Origin: Micromonospora phaseoli
Lineage (GTDB): Bacteria > Actinomycetota > Actinomycetes > Mycobacteriales > Micromonosporaceae
Assembly (NCBI RefSeq): GCF_900109115.1
Contig: NZ_FNYV01000002.1
Span: 434,001 to 498,000, forward strand
Direction: 5' to 3'
DNA: 64,000 nt
The position numbers and the translations under genes were made by a program. The stretch's first letter is position 1, and every line of letters begins with the position of its first letter. Shown here one piece after another: positions 9,239 through 17,929 of the stretch. The notes beneath the pieces are model-generated. The model was given only the letters and a program-made list of their open reading frames with translations. It did not search any database and had not been told where the DNA came from.

Positions 9239-10772
9239 GGTGGAGATCCACCCCTTCCATGGCGGCTACCAGATCGTTGTCACTCCAGCCCTGGGCCGTC
9301 TCGTGGACGACCCGTCCCTGGAACATCACCGCCACGCGGTCACAGATACGCAGGTCGTCCAGTTCGTCGGAGACGACGAGCACGGCCGTGCCACGACGGC
9401 GTACGTCCTCGACGACACCGAGCAGGGTCTGCTTGGAGCGCACGTCGACACCGGCGGTCGGCGTGATGAGGACCAACAGCTTCGGATGGCTGGCCAGCGC
9501 CCGGCCCATGACCACCTTCTGCTGGTTGCCGCCGGACAGGTCGGAGACCGGCACCTGCGGCCCGGACGCCTTGATGGCAAGGTCGGCGATGGTACGCCGG
9601 GCCAGCCCGTCCCGCCGGGCCGGCGAGATGATCCCGTGCCGCCCCACCCGGTGCGGCACGGTCATCGTGACGTTCTCCGCGATGGACAGCAGCGGCACCA
9701 GGCCCTCGCGGTGCCGATCCTGAGGCACCAGCCCGACGCCGGCGGCGAGGGCGTCTGGCACGCTCCCCGGTCGCAGCACCCGTCCGTCGACAGCGACGAT
9801 CCCGCCGGCCGGGCAGGACAGGCCGACGATCGCCTCGGCCACCTCGACCTTGCCGCTGCCGCCGCCACCGGCGATGCCGACCACCTCGCCGGCCTTCACC
9901 TCCAGCGAGATCTCGGCGCCGGAGCGGGTCACCAGGTCGCGTACCGACAGCAACACCGCCGCTCCCGGCGAGGGCGGGCGACGATCGGCCTCGGGCATGG
10001 TCACGTCCTCACCGGTCATCGCGGCGACCAGTGCCTGACGACTCAGCTCGGCCACCGGCGCGGTGACGATGTGCCGGGCGTCGCGGAAGACCGTCACCTG
10101 GTCGCAGATCTCGTAGACCTCCTGTAGGTGATGGCTGATGAACAGGAAGGTCACCCCCTGGGCCCGCAGGTCCCGGATCCGGGTGAACAGCCGGCTGATG
10201 CCCGCGCCGTCGAGCTGGGCCGTCGGCTCGTCGAGGATGATGAACCGGGCGCCGAAGGAGAGCGCCCGGGCGATCTCCACGAACTGCCGCTGTTCGACGG
10301 AGAGCGTCGAGGCGGGTTGCCGTACGTCGACCTCGACCGACCAGGTGGCCAGCAACCGCTCGGCGTCGCGTCGCAACTCCGACCAGCGGATCAGCCGGCC
10401 GGAACCGCGGGCGTGCCGGTTGAGGAACAGGTTCTCCGCGACCGTCAACGTCGGGATGATCGTCGACTTCTGGTAGACGCAGGCCAGCCGTTGCCGCCAG
10501 GCGTCACGGTCGCCCAACGGCGGTGCGGGGCGCCCGTCGAAGGCGACCGCTCCGGCATCGGCGGCCGTCAGGCCGGAGAGGATGCTGACCAGGGTCGACT
10601 TGCCGGCGCCGTTGCGTCCCACCAGGGCGTGCGTCTCACCCCGGCGCACCACGATTCCAGCCTCGGACAGGGCCACCGTCGACCCGAACCGCTTGCTGAT
10701 GTTGACGGCCTCGACGACGGGCCGGTCGCCGCCGGCCGGCCCGTCGATCGCCGCTCGCGAGGTACCACTCAT
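9231..10772 (-). CDS. Ribose-type sugar ABC transporter ATPase, two tandem NBDs
   Basis: The 513-residue RbsA-type protein has two nucleotide-binding domains. The first is canonical: GRNGAGKS Walker A, LSVEQRQ signature and FIILDEPTA Walker B. In the second, Walker A is altered ([11 protein letters not shown]), the signature LSGGNQQK is intact, and the Walker B region reads [12 protein letters not shown], so the usual Asp-Glu pair is replaced by Ile-Thr. Only one ATP site can therefore be fully hydrolytic, an asymmetry seen in part of the CUT2 family. The ATG overlaps the stop of the binding-protein gene (ATGA), and the permease gene overlaps its own end. Confidence 0.9.
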   Translation of the reverse strand: MSGTSRAAIDGPAGGDRPVVEAVNISKRFGSTVALSEAGIVVRRGETHALVGRNGAGKSTLVSILSGLTAADAGAVAFDGRPAPPLGDRDAWRQRLACVYQKSTIIPTLTVAENLFLNRHARGSGRLIRWSELRRDAERLLATWSVEVDVRQPASTLSVEQRQFVEIARALSFGARFIILDEPTAQLDGAGISRLFTRIRDLRAQGVTFLFISHHLQEVYEICDQVTVFRDARHIVTAPVAELSRQALVAAMTGEDVTMPEADRRPPSPGAAVLLSVRDLVTRSGAEISLEVKAGEVVGIAGGGGSGKVEVAEAIVGLSCPAGGIVAVDGRVLRPGSVPDALAAGVGLVPQDRHREGLVPLLSIAENVTMTVPHRVGRHGIISPARRDGLARRTIADLAIKASGPQVPVSDLSGGNQQKVVMGRALASHPKLLVLITPTAGVDVRSKQTLLGVVEDVRRRGTAVLVVSDELDDLRICDRVAVMFQGRVVHETAQGWSDNDLVAAMEGVDLHHV

Positions 10773-11839
10773 GCGTTGTTGCCCCAGAGCGACGCGTCGT
10801 CGAACTTCAGTGTCGGCTCACCCGCGATCGGCCCACCGTCCAGGGTCACCAGCGGCGCCGGCAACTGGTCCTCCAGCAGCCCTTCCCGTACCTGGATGAT
10901 CGTGCTGCCGTGGTCGGTCGGCCCGGGCTGGAAGGTCTTGCCCTCGATCGCCGCCTTCACGTACTCCAGGCCGTGCTTGGCGTACAGGTCGGCCGGCTGG
11001 CTGACGGTGGCGTCGATCAGCCCTGCACCGATGTTCTTCAGCTCTTCCGGGATGCCGTCGTTGGAGACGACGAAGACGTGCTTGGGGTCGGTCGGCGGCA
11101 CCTGGAGACCCCGCTGCTTGAGGATCTGCAGCGTGCCCGAGAGCGCGAACGAGGACTGCATGTAGATTCCCTTGATGTCCGGATCCGACGCGAACCGGGT
11201 CTGCAGCTTCGACGCGGCCACGTCGGCCTTCCAGTCGGTCGCCTCGCCGAAGACGGTGATGCCGGGGAACTCCTGCTGCATGCACTCGTTGAACGCCTCG
11301 GTCCGGTCCCGGCCGTTGATCGAGTCGAGGCCGCCCTGAAGCATGACGACCTTGCCCGTACCGCTGAGCTTGGTACCGAGGAACTGGCACGCCTTGATGC
11401 CGTAGGCGCGGTTGTCAGCGCGGACCACCATGAAGACGTTGCCGGTGTCCGGCCGGGTGTCGATGGTCACCACCGGGATCTTCCGGTCGTCCAACTGCGC
11501 CAGTGTCGGCGCGATGGCGGCGGTGTCCTGCGGGGCCATCACCACGCCCTTGACGCCCTGGCTCATGAAGGCCTGCGCGTTCGAGATGAGGTTCGCGATG
11601 TCGTTCTGCGAGTTGGTGGTCTTGAGTTCAACATCCGCCTCGTCGGCGAACTGCGGCACGTACTTGATGTACGAGTTCCAGAAGTCGGTGTCCGAGCGCG
11701 GGTAGTCGACTCCGACGAGCAGTTCGGACCCGCCCGCGCCGGTCCCGCCGCCCGCGCCGTCGCCGCAGCCGGCCGCGAGGGTGACCGACGCGCCCAGCAT
11801 CAGCGTCAGCCCCACGCTCAGCAGAGCTCTACGGTTCAT
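10769..11839 (-). CDS. Sugar-binding lipoprotein of the ribose-type ABC importer
   Basis: The start at 11839 is chosen because GGAGGAACC lies immediately upstream and the protein begins with a lipoprotein signal: MNRR, a hydrophobic core, and the lipobox LAAGC with the modified Cys at residue 25. An upstream in-frame ATG would add 32 unlikely residues. The mature 331 residues are a periplasmic-binding-protein type I fold (VGVDYPRSDTDFW, VMAPQDTAAIAP, VVTIDTRPDTG, VVSNDGIPEELKNI), as in ribose- and autoinducer-type solute binders. It is the first gene of the importer operon and the likely L-fucose receptor. A degenerate GntR-type operator is 137 bases upstream. Confidence 0.9.
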   Translation of the reverse strand: MNRRALLSVGLTLMLGASVTLAAGCGDGAGGGTGAGGSELLVGVDYPRSDTDFWNSYIKYVPQFADEADVELKTTNSQNDIANLISNAQAFMSQGVKGVVMAPQDTAAIAPTLAQLDDRKIPVVTIDTRPDTGNVFMVVRADNRAYGIKACQFLGTKLSGTGKVVMLQGGLDSINGRDRTEAFNECMQQEFPGITVFGEATDWKADVAASKLQTRFASDPDIKGIYMQSSFALSGTLQILKQRGLQVPPTDPKHVFVVSNDGIPEELKNIGAGLIDATVSQPADLYAKHGLEYVKAAIEGKTFQPGPTDHGSTIIQVREGLLEDQLPAPLVTLDGGPIAGEPTLKFDDASLWGNNA

Positions 11840-11975
11840 GGTGGTTCCTCCATATCCGGGACTCGTCCGACGCGCGCTTCGAAGGATCAAACTGCGCTGA
11901 TGGTCCACAGCAGGCTGCTGCCGCCCCAGATCCACAGCTTCAGGGCACCCGGAGGATGGTTCTCGTTTGCCTCAG

Positions 11976-11986
11976 ACATCAGACGT
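11976..11986. promoter_or_regulatory. Putative GntR-type operator, copy 5 (one mismatch)
   Basis: ACATC-A-GACGT differs from the palindrome at one base and overlaps a further ACGTTAGACGT stretch, making an imperfect extended site. It lies upstream of the binding-protein gene, where it could control the importer/dehydratase operon. Confidence 0.5.
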
Positions 11987-12297
11987 TAGACGTTTCCATC
12001 GTGTAACGTCAACGCCTTAATGTCGGAGATTCACCCCGTCAGGGTCGCCCTCATCCCGCACGTAGCATCACTCAAAGCGCGAGACATCACATGATTGTGG
12101 CCCGGACGCCGGGCAACTGGCACAGCCGTCCGAGCCCGGCGATGCGCACGTTAACATCGATGACCCTGATGTTCCAGCGTCCCCGCCGGTTCGCCGCCCA
12201 GGGTCGGGCCAGACCCGACAGCGCGCTCTTGGACCGCTCGCACAGCAACCGACAGGACCATGCCGTCCGGTCAGTTCGAAAAAAGGTTCAGTGGGGC

Positions 12298-12482
12298 AAT
12301 CGTTGATATCCGTGCTACGGTGGCCGCGTTGCAGTTTTGGTTTCCGTAGACGTTGCTGGCGCCTGATGGGTATCCGAACCCGGGCGCCTTTTTTGTTTCG
12401 TCCTTTCCGGACGCGGGCGATCAACACAGCGACACGAGATTCCGCACGATGCGGCGTCTCAGGAGCCTGCAGAGGAGAAGAC
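12298..12482 (+). ncRNA. Structured 5' leader of the cold-shock gene, candidate cis-acting RNA element
   Basis: About 185 bases before the cold-shock start are unusually T-rich for this genome and hold a strong hairpin followed by T residues (12358-12394). The stretch around 12325-12357 (GCAGTTTTGGTTTCC, then GTAGACGTTGCTGG) recalls leaders I associate with other actinomycete csp genes. Cold-shock mRNAs often carry thermo-responsive leaders, so cis-regulation is likely. Transcript start and mechanism are inferred. The bases from 11990 to 12297 hold no gene that I can support. Confidence 0.5.
12358..12394 (+). terminator. Intrinsic terminator-like hairpin inside the cold-shock leader (possible attenuator)
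   Basis: GGCGCC at 12358-12363 pairs with GGCGCC at 12383-12388, with an inner GGGT/ACCC pairing, and six Ts follow at once. This is the textbook form of a rho-independent terminator, yet it lies ~90 bases before the start codon, so transcription would be conditional on read-through. Confidence 0.6.
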
Positions 12483-12686
12483 ATGGCTTCGGGTACCGTC
12501 AAGTGGTTCAACGCGGACAAGGGCTTCGGCTTCATCGCACAGGATGGGGGCGGTGACGACGTGTTCGCCCACTTCTCGGCCATCTCGGCGAGCGGCTTCC
12601 GCAGCCTGGAGGAAAACCAGCGGGTGGAATTCGAAGTCACCCAGGGCCAGCGCGGCCTGCAGGCGGAGAACATCCGCCCACTCTGA
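12483..12686 (+). CDS. Cold-shock protein (CspA family)
   Basis: A 67-residue single cold-shock domain with both nucleic-acid-binding motifs: RNP1 as KGFGFIAQ and RNP2 as DVFAHFSAI. It begins [14 protein letters not shown] and ends NIRPL, the standard actinobacterial form. The start is fixed by GAGGAGAAG seven bases before; the in-frame extension upstream to 12291 is leader. Such proteins bind single-stranded RNA and DNA and act as RNA chaperones. It is monocistronic, followed by a hairpin. Confidence 0.96.
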   Translation: MASGTVKWFNADKGFGFIAQDGGGDDVFAHFSAISASGFRSLEENQRVEFEVTQGQRGLQAENIRPL

Positions 12687-12697
12687 CGTCATTTAGC

Positions 12698-12737
12698 GGG
12701 TACGGCGGTCCGACTGGTTCAGCGGACGGCCGTACCC
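12698..12737 (+). terminator. Hairpin after the cold-shock gene
   Basis: GGGTACGGC at 12698-12706 pairs with GCCGTACCC at 12729-12737, with an inner GTCCG/CGGAC pairing. It lies 11 bases after the csp stop and probably ends its transcript. Confidence 0.65.
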
Positions 12738-12807
12738 GTGCACCATGTATTCGTTTCATTTTCCGCCGGCTGTTTCTCGCGCCGAGTTCATCGGGCAAGA
12801 TCAGGAC

Positions 12808-13722
12808 ATGATCTTCAACGGGTTGGCGTACACCGCGACACCCCACGACCGGGCCGCGAGCCTGCGCACCGACCCGGACTGGGTCGCCGACCAGCTCCGG
12901 CGCGACGACAGCCGGGTGCTGCCGATGTGGCGCGACCGACCGTTGCTGACGGCCGCCGGCCGGCCCGCCACGCTCACCGGAGCCTCGGGCCGCACCCTGG
13001 TCGCGGCCGCTGGTCAGACCACCCTGCTGGGCCTCGACGGGCCGACAGCGATCTTTGCCGCCGACCTGAGCGAGGCCGACGAGGCCGACGCGCTACAGCT
13101 CGGCGCCGCGCACGCCAGCGCCGACCTGCGGAGCCTGGCCGGCACCCTGCCCGCCACGCTGGCCGCCACCCTGGCGTACGCCCGTGGGTTGCTCTACTGG
13201 AACCGGCACACCCGGTACTGCGGCACCTGCGGTGCGGCGACCGCCAGTGCCCACGCCGGGCACCTGCGGGTGTGCCGGAGCCCGACATGCGGCCGGCAGC
13301 ACTTTCCCCGGATCGAACCGGCCGTCCTCGTGCTGGTGGAGAGCCCCGGCCCGCAGCCACACTGCCTGCTGGCCCGCCATCACGGCGCCGCCGCGGACGG
13401 CTTCTCCCTACTGGCCGGATTCGTCGAGATCGGCGAGAGCCTGGAGGGTGCCGTCCGCCGTGAGGTTGCCGAGGAGGCCGGGGTGAGGATCGGTCAGGTG
13501 ACCTACCGCAGCTCCCAGGGGTGGCCCTTCCCGGCCGGGCTCATGGTCGGCTTCGTCGCCCGGGCCGTCGACGAGACGATCGCCGTGGACGGGGCGGAGC
13601 TGGTGGAGGCGCGGTGGTTCACCCGCGCCGAGATCGTCGAACGCATCGTCCACGGCCCCGGCTCGGGTCCGGTCGACTCCATCGGCGGGTGGCTGCTGCG
13701 CTCCTGGGCCGGTCTCGGGTGA
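12808..13722 (+). CDS. nudC: NAD(+) diphosphatase, NudC-type Nudix hydrolase
   Basis: The N-terminal half is a poorly conserved NUDIX-like domain. A four-Cys zinc ribbon follows (YCGTCG and VCRSPTCG), then the catalytic Nudix box GFVEIGESLEGAVRREVAEEAG and the downstream SQGWPFPAGLMVGF motif (SQPWPFPxS equivalent) that marks NADH pyrophosphatases. The enzyme cleaves NAD(H) to NMN(H) and AMP; family members also remove NAD caps from RNA. The frame is open from 12745, but those first codons (TAT, TTT, CAT, TTT, GCT, GTT, TCT) are unlike the GC-rich third positions of the rest, so I prefer ATG at 12808; the start is uncertain. Confidence 0.88.
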   Translation: MIFNGLAYTATPHDRAASLRTDPDWVADQLRRDDSRVLPMWRDRPLLTAAGRPATLTGASGRTLVAAAGQTTLLGLDGPTAIFAADLSEADEADALQLGAAHASADLRSLAGTLPATLAATLAYARGLLYWNRHTRYCGTCGAATASAHAGHLRVCRSPTCGRQHFPRIEPAVLVLVESPGPQPHCLLARHHGAAADGFSLLAGFVEIGESLEGAVRREVAEEAGVRIGQVTYRSSQGWPFPAGLMVGFVARAVDETIAVDGAELVEARWFTRAEIVERIVHGPGSGPVDSIGGWLLRSWAGLG

Positions 13723-13824
13723 GGTTGCTCGCCCGCCGGTTCTCCGCGCGCCGCTGCGGCCTTACGGTCTGCGCTGCCGGTCCTCGGATCGGTCTCGGGC
13801 GCGGAATGGCGCCAACCGGTGGCC

Positions 13825-13843
13825 TCAGGTTAGCCTCCCCTAA
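13825..13843. promoter_or_regulatory. Putative iron box (DtxR/IdeR-type operator)
   Basis: TCAGGTTAGCCTCCCCTAA matches 15 of 19 positions of the DtxR/IdeR consensus TTAGGTTAGGCTAACCTAA, with both outer half-sites well kept. It ends 25 bases before the exporter start, so it could overlap the promoter and repress the ABC pair when iron is plentiful. Function inferred. Confidence 0.55.
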
Positions 13844-13868
13844 TTTGCAGGAGAAGTAAGGCGGGGGC

Positions 13869-15548
13869 ATGCCACAGACCACGGCGCGGCTGATCGGCCA
13901 GATGTTCTGGCGCCAGCGCCGGGACACCTCGTTGTGTGCCGCCTTCTGGTCGCTGCACCAGGTGTGCGAGGCGCTCGTCCCGGTGGCGATCGGCCTGGTC
14001 ATCGACCAGGCCGTCGGGACCGGATCCACCTCCGCGATGGCCTGGTCCGTGCTGGGCATCTTCGCGCTGTTCACCGCCCTCACCATGGGTTGGCGGTCGG
14101 GCTTCTGGTTCCTGTCCAAGGCGGTGGTGGAGGAGTCGCACGAGCTGCGGATGCGGGTGGTGCGCCGCGTCGTCGGCGGACGGGGTATCCGGACCAACCG
14201 CCAGAGCGGCGAACTGCTCTCGATCGCGACCTCCGACACCCAGTCCGCCGCCGAGCTGCTCGAACTGGGTTCGCGGGGGGTGAGCGCGTTCGTCGGTCTG
14301 ACGGTGTCGACGGTCGTGCTGCTGCGGATCGACTGGTCGCTCGGGCTCGGGTTGGTGGTGGGCGTCCCGATCCTGGTGCTCGGGCTCAACGCGCTCGGGC
14401 CGATCGTGGGACGCCACACCTCGGCGCAGCAGCAGGCCATCGGCCGAGCCGCCGCCACGGCGTCGGACCTGCTGCGCGGGCTCCGACCACTGCGCGGCTT
14501 CGGTGGCGTCGACGAGGCCGCTCGCCGCTACCGCGCGGCGAGCCGCACGTCGCTGCGCGCCAGCGTCGGCACCGTCAAGGCCGGCGCCACGTTCGTCGGT
14601 GCGTCGACGTTCACCACCGGCCTGCTGATCACCGTCGTCGCCGCGCTGGCGGGCTGGTACGCGCTGCAGGGGCGGATCACGGTCGGGCAGCTGATCACGA
14701 TCGTCGGGCTGGCGACGTTCATCACCGATCCGGTGCTCAACCTCGCCGACTGCGTCTTCCGGCTGGCGACCGCGCGGGCCAGCGCCGCCCGCGTGGCCGA
14801 GGTGCTCGCCGCGCCCGAACGGGCCGCGTCCGGCGTACGGACCGCCGAGCCGGGCATGTTGGCCCTCGACGAGGTACACGCCCCGGGTCTGGACGGCGTC
14901 GGCTTCGCCGTGCGGCCTGGCGAGATGCTCGGCGTCGTCACCGGGGAGAGCGACACCGCCGACGACGTCACCGACCTGCTGGCGGGTGCGCGGTCGCCCG
15001 AGCGGGGCGAGGTGACGTTGGCCGGCATGCCGTTGCCGGAGCTGGACGTCGCCTCGTTGCGTCGGGCCGTACTCGTCGAGCCGCACGGGGTCGACCTGCT
15101 CGGTGCCACGCTGCGCGAGGTGTTGCAGACCGGGGACGACCGGGACGACGCCGCACTGAGCGCCAGCATGACGGCGGCCTCCCTCGGTGACCTGCTCGCC
15201 GACGGCGACGCCGGGCTGGACCGCGAGCTGACCGACCACGGCCTGAACCTCTCCGGCGGCCAGCGGCAGCGCCTCGCCCTGGCGCGGGCGTTGCTGGCCG
15301 ACCGGCCGGTCACCGTCTTCCGCGACCCGACGACGGCCGTCGACGCCGTCACCGAGCAGGCCATCGCCGACGGGATACGCGCCTACCGGGCCGGCCACGG
15401 ACATGCGACGGTCCTGGTCACCACCAGCGCGCCGCTGCTCGACCGGTGCGACCGCGTCATCTTCGTCCGGGCCGGCCGGGTGGCGGCCACCGGCCGACAC
15501 CGTGACCTGCTCGCACAGCCCGCGTACGCCGAGGTGGTGCGGCGATGA
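13869..15548 (+). CDS. ABC exporter half-transporter with degenerate ATP site (subunit 1)
   Basis: This 559-residue fused TMD-NBD protein has a six-helix exporter domain (residues ~20-310) and an ABC ATPase domain (~325-559). Its Walker A is ruined: at 359-366 it reads GESDTADD, with Asp in place of the essential Lys. Its Walker B is also altered (VTVFRDPTTAVD). The signature LSGGQRQ at 461-467 is perfect. It must work with the next gene, whose defects are complementary. The gene overlaps that partner by 4 bases (ATGA), so the subunits are made together. The putative iron box suggests a siderophore or metal-linked cargo, in either direction, since IrtAB-like systems of this fold import siderophores. 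Confidence 0.88.
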   Translation: MPQTTARLIGQMFWRQRRDTSLCAAFWSLHQVCEALVPVAIGLVIDQAVGTGSTSAMAWSVLGIFALFTALTMGWRSGFWFLSKAVVEESHELRMRVVRRVVGGRGIRTNRQSGELLSIATSDTQSAAELLELGSRGVSAFVGLTVSTVVLLRIDWSLGLGLVVGVPILVLGLNALGPIVGRHTSAQQQAIGRAAATASDLLRGLRPLRGFGGVDEAARRYRAASRTSLRASVGTVKAGATFVGASTFTTGLLITVVAALAGWYALQGRITVGQLITIVGLATFITDPVLNLADCVFRLATARASAARVAEVLAAPERAASGVRTAEPGMLALDEVHAPGLDGVGFAVRPGEMLGVVTGESDTADDVTDLLAGARSPERGEVTLAGMPLPELDVASLRRAVLVEPHGVDLLGATLREVLQTGDDRDDAALSASMTAASLGDLLADGDAGLDRELTDHGLNLSGGQRQRLALARALLADRPVTVFRDPTTAVDAVTEQAIADGIRAYRAGHGHATVLVTTSAPLLDRCDRVIFVRAGRVAATGRHRDLLAQPAYAEVVRR

Positions 15549-17296
15549 ACCCGACGCCCGCGATCCTTCCCGTCGCTACCGGCAGGGTGACCGGCGCGGC
15601 CTTCTGGCAGGCTCTGCGGCGCTACCCGCTGCTCGGTTGGACGTCGGTCGCGGCATCGACGGCGGCGAGCGTGGCGGCGGTCGCCGTACCGATCCTGCTC
15701 GGCCGGCTGGTCGACCTGGTGGTCGCCGGTGACACCGTCCGATCGCTGCTGCTGACCTCGGTGTGGATCCTCGTCGCGGCCCTCGGCGCCGCGGTGCTGA
15801 CCGGCACCGCCAACTGGCTGGTCAGCGAGTGGGGCATGCGGGCCTGCGCCGATCTGCGGGAAGAGGTGCTCGACCACGCGCTACGGATGGACTCGGCCCG
15901 GCTCGAGAGCGCCGGGTCCGGTGACATCGCCTCCCGGGTCACCGAAGACGTGGAGAAGGTGACGGATTCGGTCCGGCTGGCCGCGGGCGTCTTCACCGCG
16001 CTGGTCACCGTCGTCATCACCTTCGCCGGCTTCGCGACGCTGGATTGGCGGATCGCCGCCGCGTTCCTGATCGTCTTCCCGGTGCACGTCATGAGCCTGC
16101 GCCGCTTCGTGCCCCGGGCGAAGCGGCTCTACGCCGCCGAGCGGGAGGCCGCGGCGGTCCGGACCCAGAGCCTGCTGAACACCTTCACCGGGGCCCGGAC
16201 GGTACACGCGTACGGCATGGAGGACCGGCAGAGCCGGCGGGTCGAGCAGACGTCGCGCGCCGCGGTCGTGGCGCGACTGCGGGCCGTCCGCGGGTTCCTC
16301 TGGTTCGCGAACATGATGAACTACGCGGAGGCGATCGGGCTCACCGCCGTGCTCCTCACCGGGTTCCTGCTGGTACGCGCGGGCGACAGCACGGTCGGCG
16401 ACGTCACCGCCGCCGCCCTGCTCTTCCACCGGCTCTTCGGTCCGCTCGGAATGCTGTTGATCTCGTTCAACGACGTCCAGTCGGCCGGCGCGGCGCTCGC
16501 CCGGCTCGTCGGCATCACCGGGCTCGACGTGCCGGCGGCGAGTGCCGTCGCGCCCGCGACCTCGCGGCGGCCCACCGGCATCACCGTCACGTCGGTGTCG
16601 CACCGCTATCCCGGGGGCCCCACCGTCGTGCATGACGCGTCGCTCGAGATCGCCGCGGGCGAGTCAGTTGCGATCGTCGGTGAGAGCGGGGCCGGCAAGA
16701 CGACTCTCGCGGCCATTCTCGGCGGGGTCCTGTCCGCCGCCGAGGGTGAGGTGTGGCTGGGTGACCGGCCGATCGGCGAGCTGCCGCCGGACGAACTACG
16801 CCGCGCTGTCGGTGTCGTCACCCAGGAGGTGCACGTCTTCGCCGGTACACTCGCCGACGATCTACGGCTGGCCGCCCCGCACGCCTCCGACGAGGAGTTG
16901 CGCGCCGCGCTGACCCTGGTGGGTGCCCACGAGTGGGTCACCGCGCTACCCGACGGCCTGGCGACCAGGGTCGGTGACGGCGAGCACCCGGTCAGCCCCG
17001 GCCAGGCACAGCAGTTGGCGCTGGCCCGGATCGCCCTGCTCGACCCACCGATCGTCGTCCTCGACGAGGCGAGCGCCGAGGCTGGCAGCGCGGGCGCGCG
17101 GCAACTGGAGCAGGCCAGCACCGCCCTGATTCGCGGCCGTACCGCTGTGGTCGTCGCCCACCGGCTCACCCAGGCGCACACCTGTGACCGGGTCGCCGTG
17201 ATGTCGCACGGCCGGATCGTCGAACTCGGCAGCCCGGAGGAGCTCGTCGCGGCCGGCGGCAGGTACGCCGAACTCTGGTCGGCCTGGCGACGCTGA
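15545..17296 (+). CDS. ABC exporter half-transporter with intact Walker motifs (subunit 2)
   Basis: A 583-residue TMD-NBD protein. The membrane domain spans residues ~20-310 and includes the RVTEDVEKV coupling region. The NBD has a perfect Walker A (GESGAGKT at 379-386) and an acidic Walker B (IVVLDEASAE), but a damaged signature (VSPGQAQ at 483-489 instead of LSGGQ). Paired with subunit 1, the heterodimer would have one fully active site (this Walker A with subunit 1 LSGGQ) and one dead site, as in TM287/288-type exporters. The start overlaps the previous stop. Confidence 0.9.
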   Translation: MNPTPAILPVATGRVTGAAFWQALRRYPLLGWTSVAASTAASVAAVAVPILLGRLVDLVVAGDTVRSLLLTSVWILVAALGAAVLTGTANWLVSEWGMRACADLREEVLDHALRMDSARLESAGSGDIASRVTEDVEKVTDSVRLAAGVFTALVTVVITFAGFATLDWRIAAAFLIVFPVHVMSLRRFVPRAKRLYAAEREAAAVRTQSLLNTFTGARTVHAYGMEDRQSRRVEQTSRAAVVARLRAVRGFLWFANMMNYAEAIGLTAVLLTGFLLVRAGDSTVGDVTAAALLFHRLFGPLGMLLISFNDVQSAGAALARLVGITGLDVPAASAVAPATSRRPTGITVTSVSHRYPGGPTVVHDASLEIAAGESVAIVGESGAGKTTLAAILGGVLSAAEGEVWLGDRPIGELPPDELRRAVGVVTQEVHVFAGTLADDLRLAAPHASDEELRAALTLVGAHEWVTALPDGLATRVGDGEHPVSPGQAQQLALARIALLDPPIVVLDEASAEAGSAGARQLEQASTALIRGRTAVVVAHRLTQAHTCDRVAVMSHGRIVELGSPEELVAAGGRYAELWSAWRR

Positions 17297-17346
17297 CCTG
17301 GATCCCGCCGGGAACCGCCACGTTCGGTGACGGCCGCAGCCTCAAC

Positions 17347-17844
17347 CTAGTGCGAGGCGACAGCCAGGTACGCCGCCTGTAGGCGTTCGCGGACCGACTG
17401 GCCGTCGAGCGCCGGATCGGCAGGGATGGCGAGGTGCTCCTCGCGAAGCTCGGCCATGAACCGCTGCCACAGCGCGGGGCCGCCATCGGCGAGAAGCTGG
17501 GCACGGATCGACAGCTCCGCACTGACCGGCAGCCATCGGGTGCCCCAGGAGCCGAGCTGCGCAAGGACGGGCACCAGGTCGATGGCCTGCTCGGTGAGGC
17601 TGTAGATCACCTTCTGCCGGTGCGTCGGGTCCGGCTGCCTGGTGAGCATGCCGGTGTCGACCAGGTTCTTCAGCCGGCTGGCGAGGATGTTGGAGGCGAT
17701 CCCCTCTTCGGAGTCGTTCAGGAGCTCACGAAAGTGCCGGCGACCACCGAAGATCATGTCGCGAAGCACGAGCAGGCTCCATCTGTCGCCCAGGACCTCC
17801 AGCGACAGGTTGATGGGACATCCGGATCGAGACCCCTCGGCCAA
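17347..17844 (-). CDS. HxlR-type winged-helix transcriptional regulator
   Basis: The conserved HxlR domain occupies residues ~10-100: CPINLSLEVLGDRWSLLVLRDMIFGGRRHFRELL, then the recognition region ASRLKNLVDTGML. A ~60-residue helical C-terminal extension follows. I choose TTG at 17844 because GCAGGAGGGG lies immediately upstream; upstream in-frame ATGs (near 17921 and beyond) would run into the divergent gene and have no protein-like sequence. It is divergent from a YCII-domain gene, with 85 bases between starts, and probably controls it. HxlR regulators often sense reactive electrophiles or quinones; the signal here is unknown. Confidence 0.85.
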   Translation of the reverse strand: MAEGSRSGCPINLSLEVLGDRWSLLVLRDMIFGGRRHFRELLNDSEEGIASNILASRLKNLVDTGMLTRQPDPTHRQKVIYSLTEQAIDLVPVLAQLGSWGTRWLPVSAELSIRAQLLADGGPALWQRFMAELREEHLAIPADPALDGQSVRERLQAAYLAVASH

Positions 17845-17929
17845 CACCCCTCCTGCAACTGGTTGCGTTCCGATAGCAGCATACCTACCCTGATTCTGAT
17901 TGCATTCTGCAAGCAGCATGGAGGCGCAC

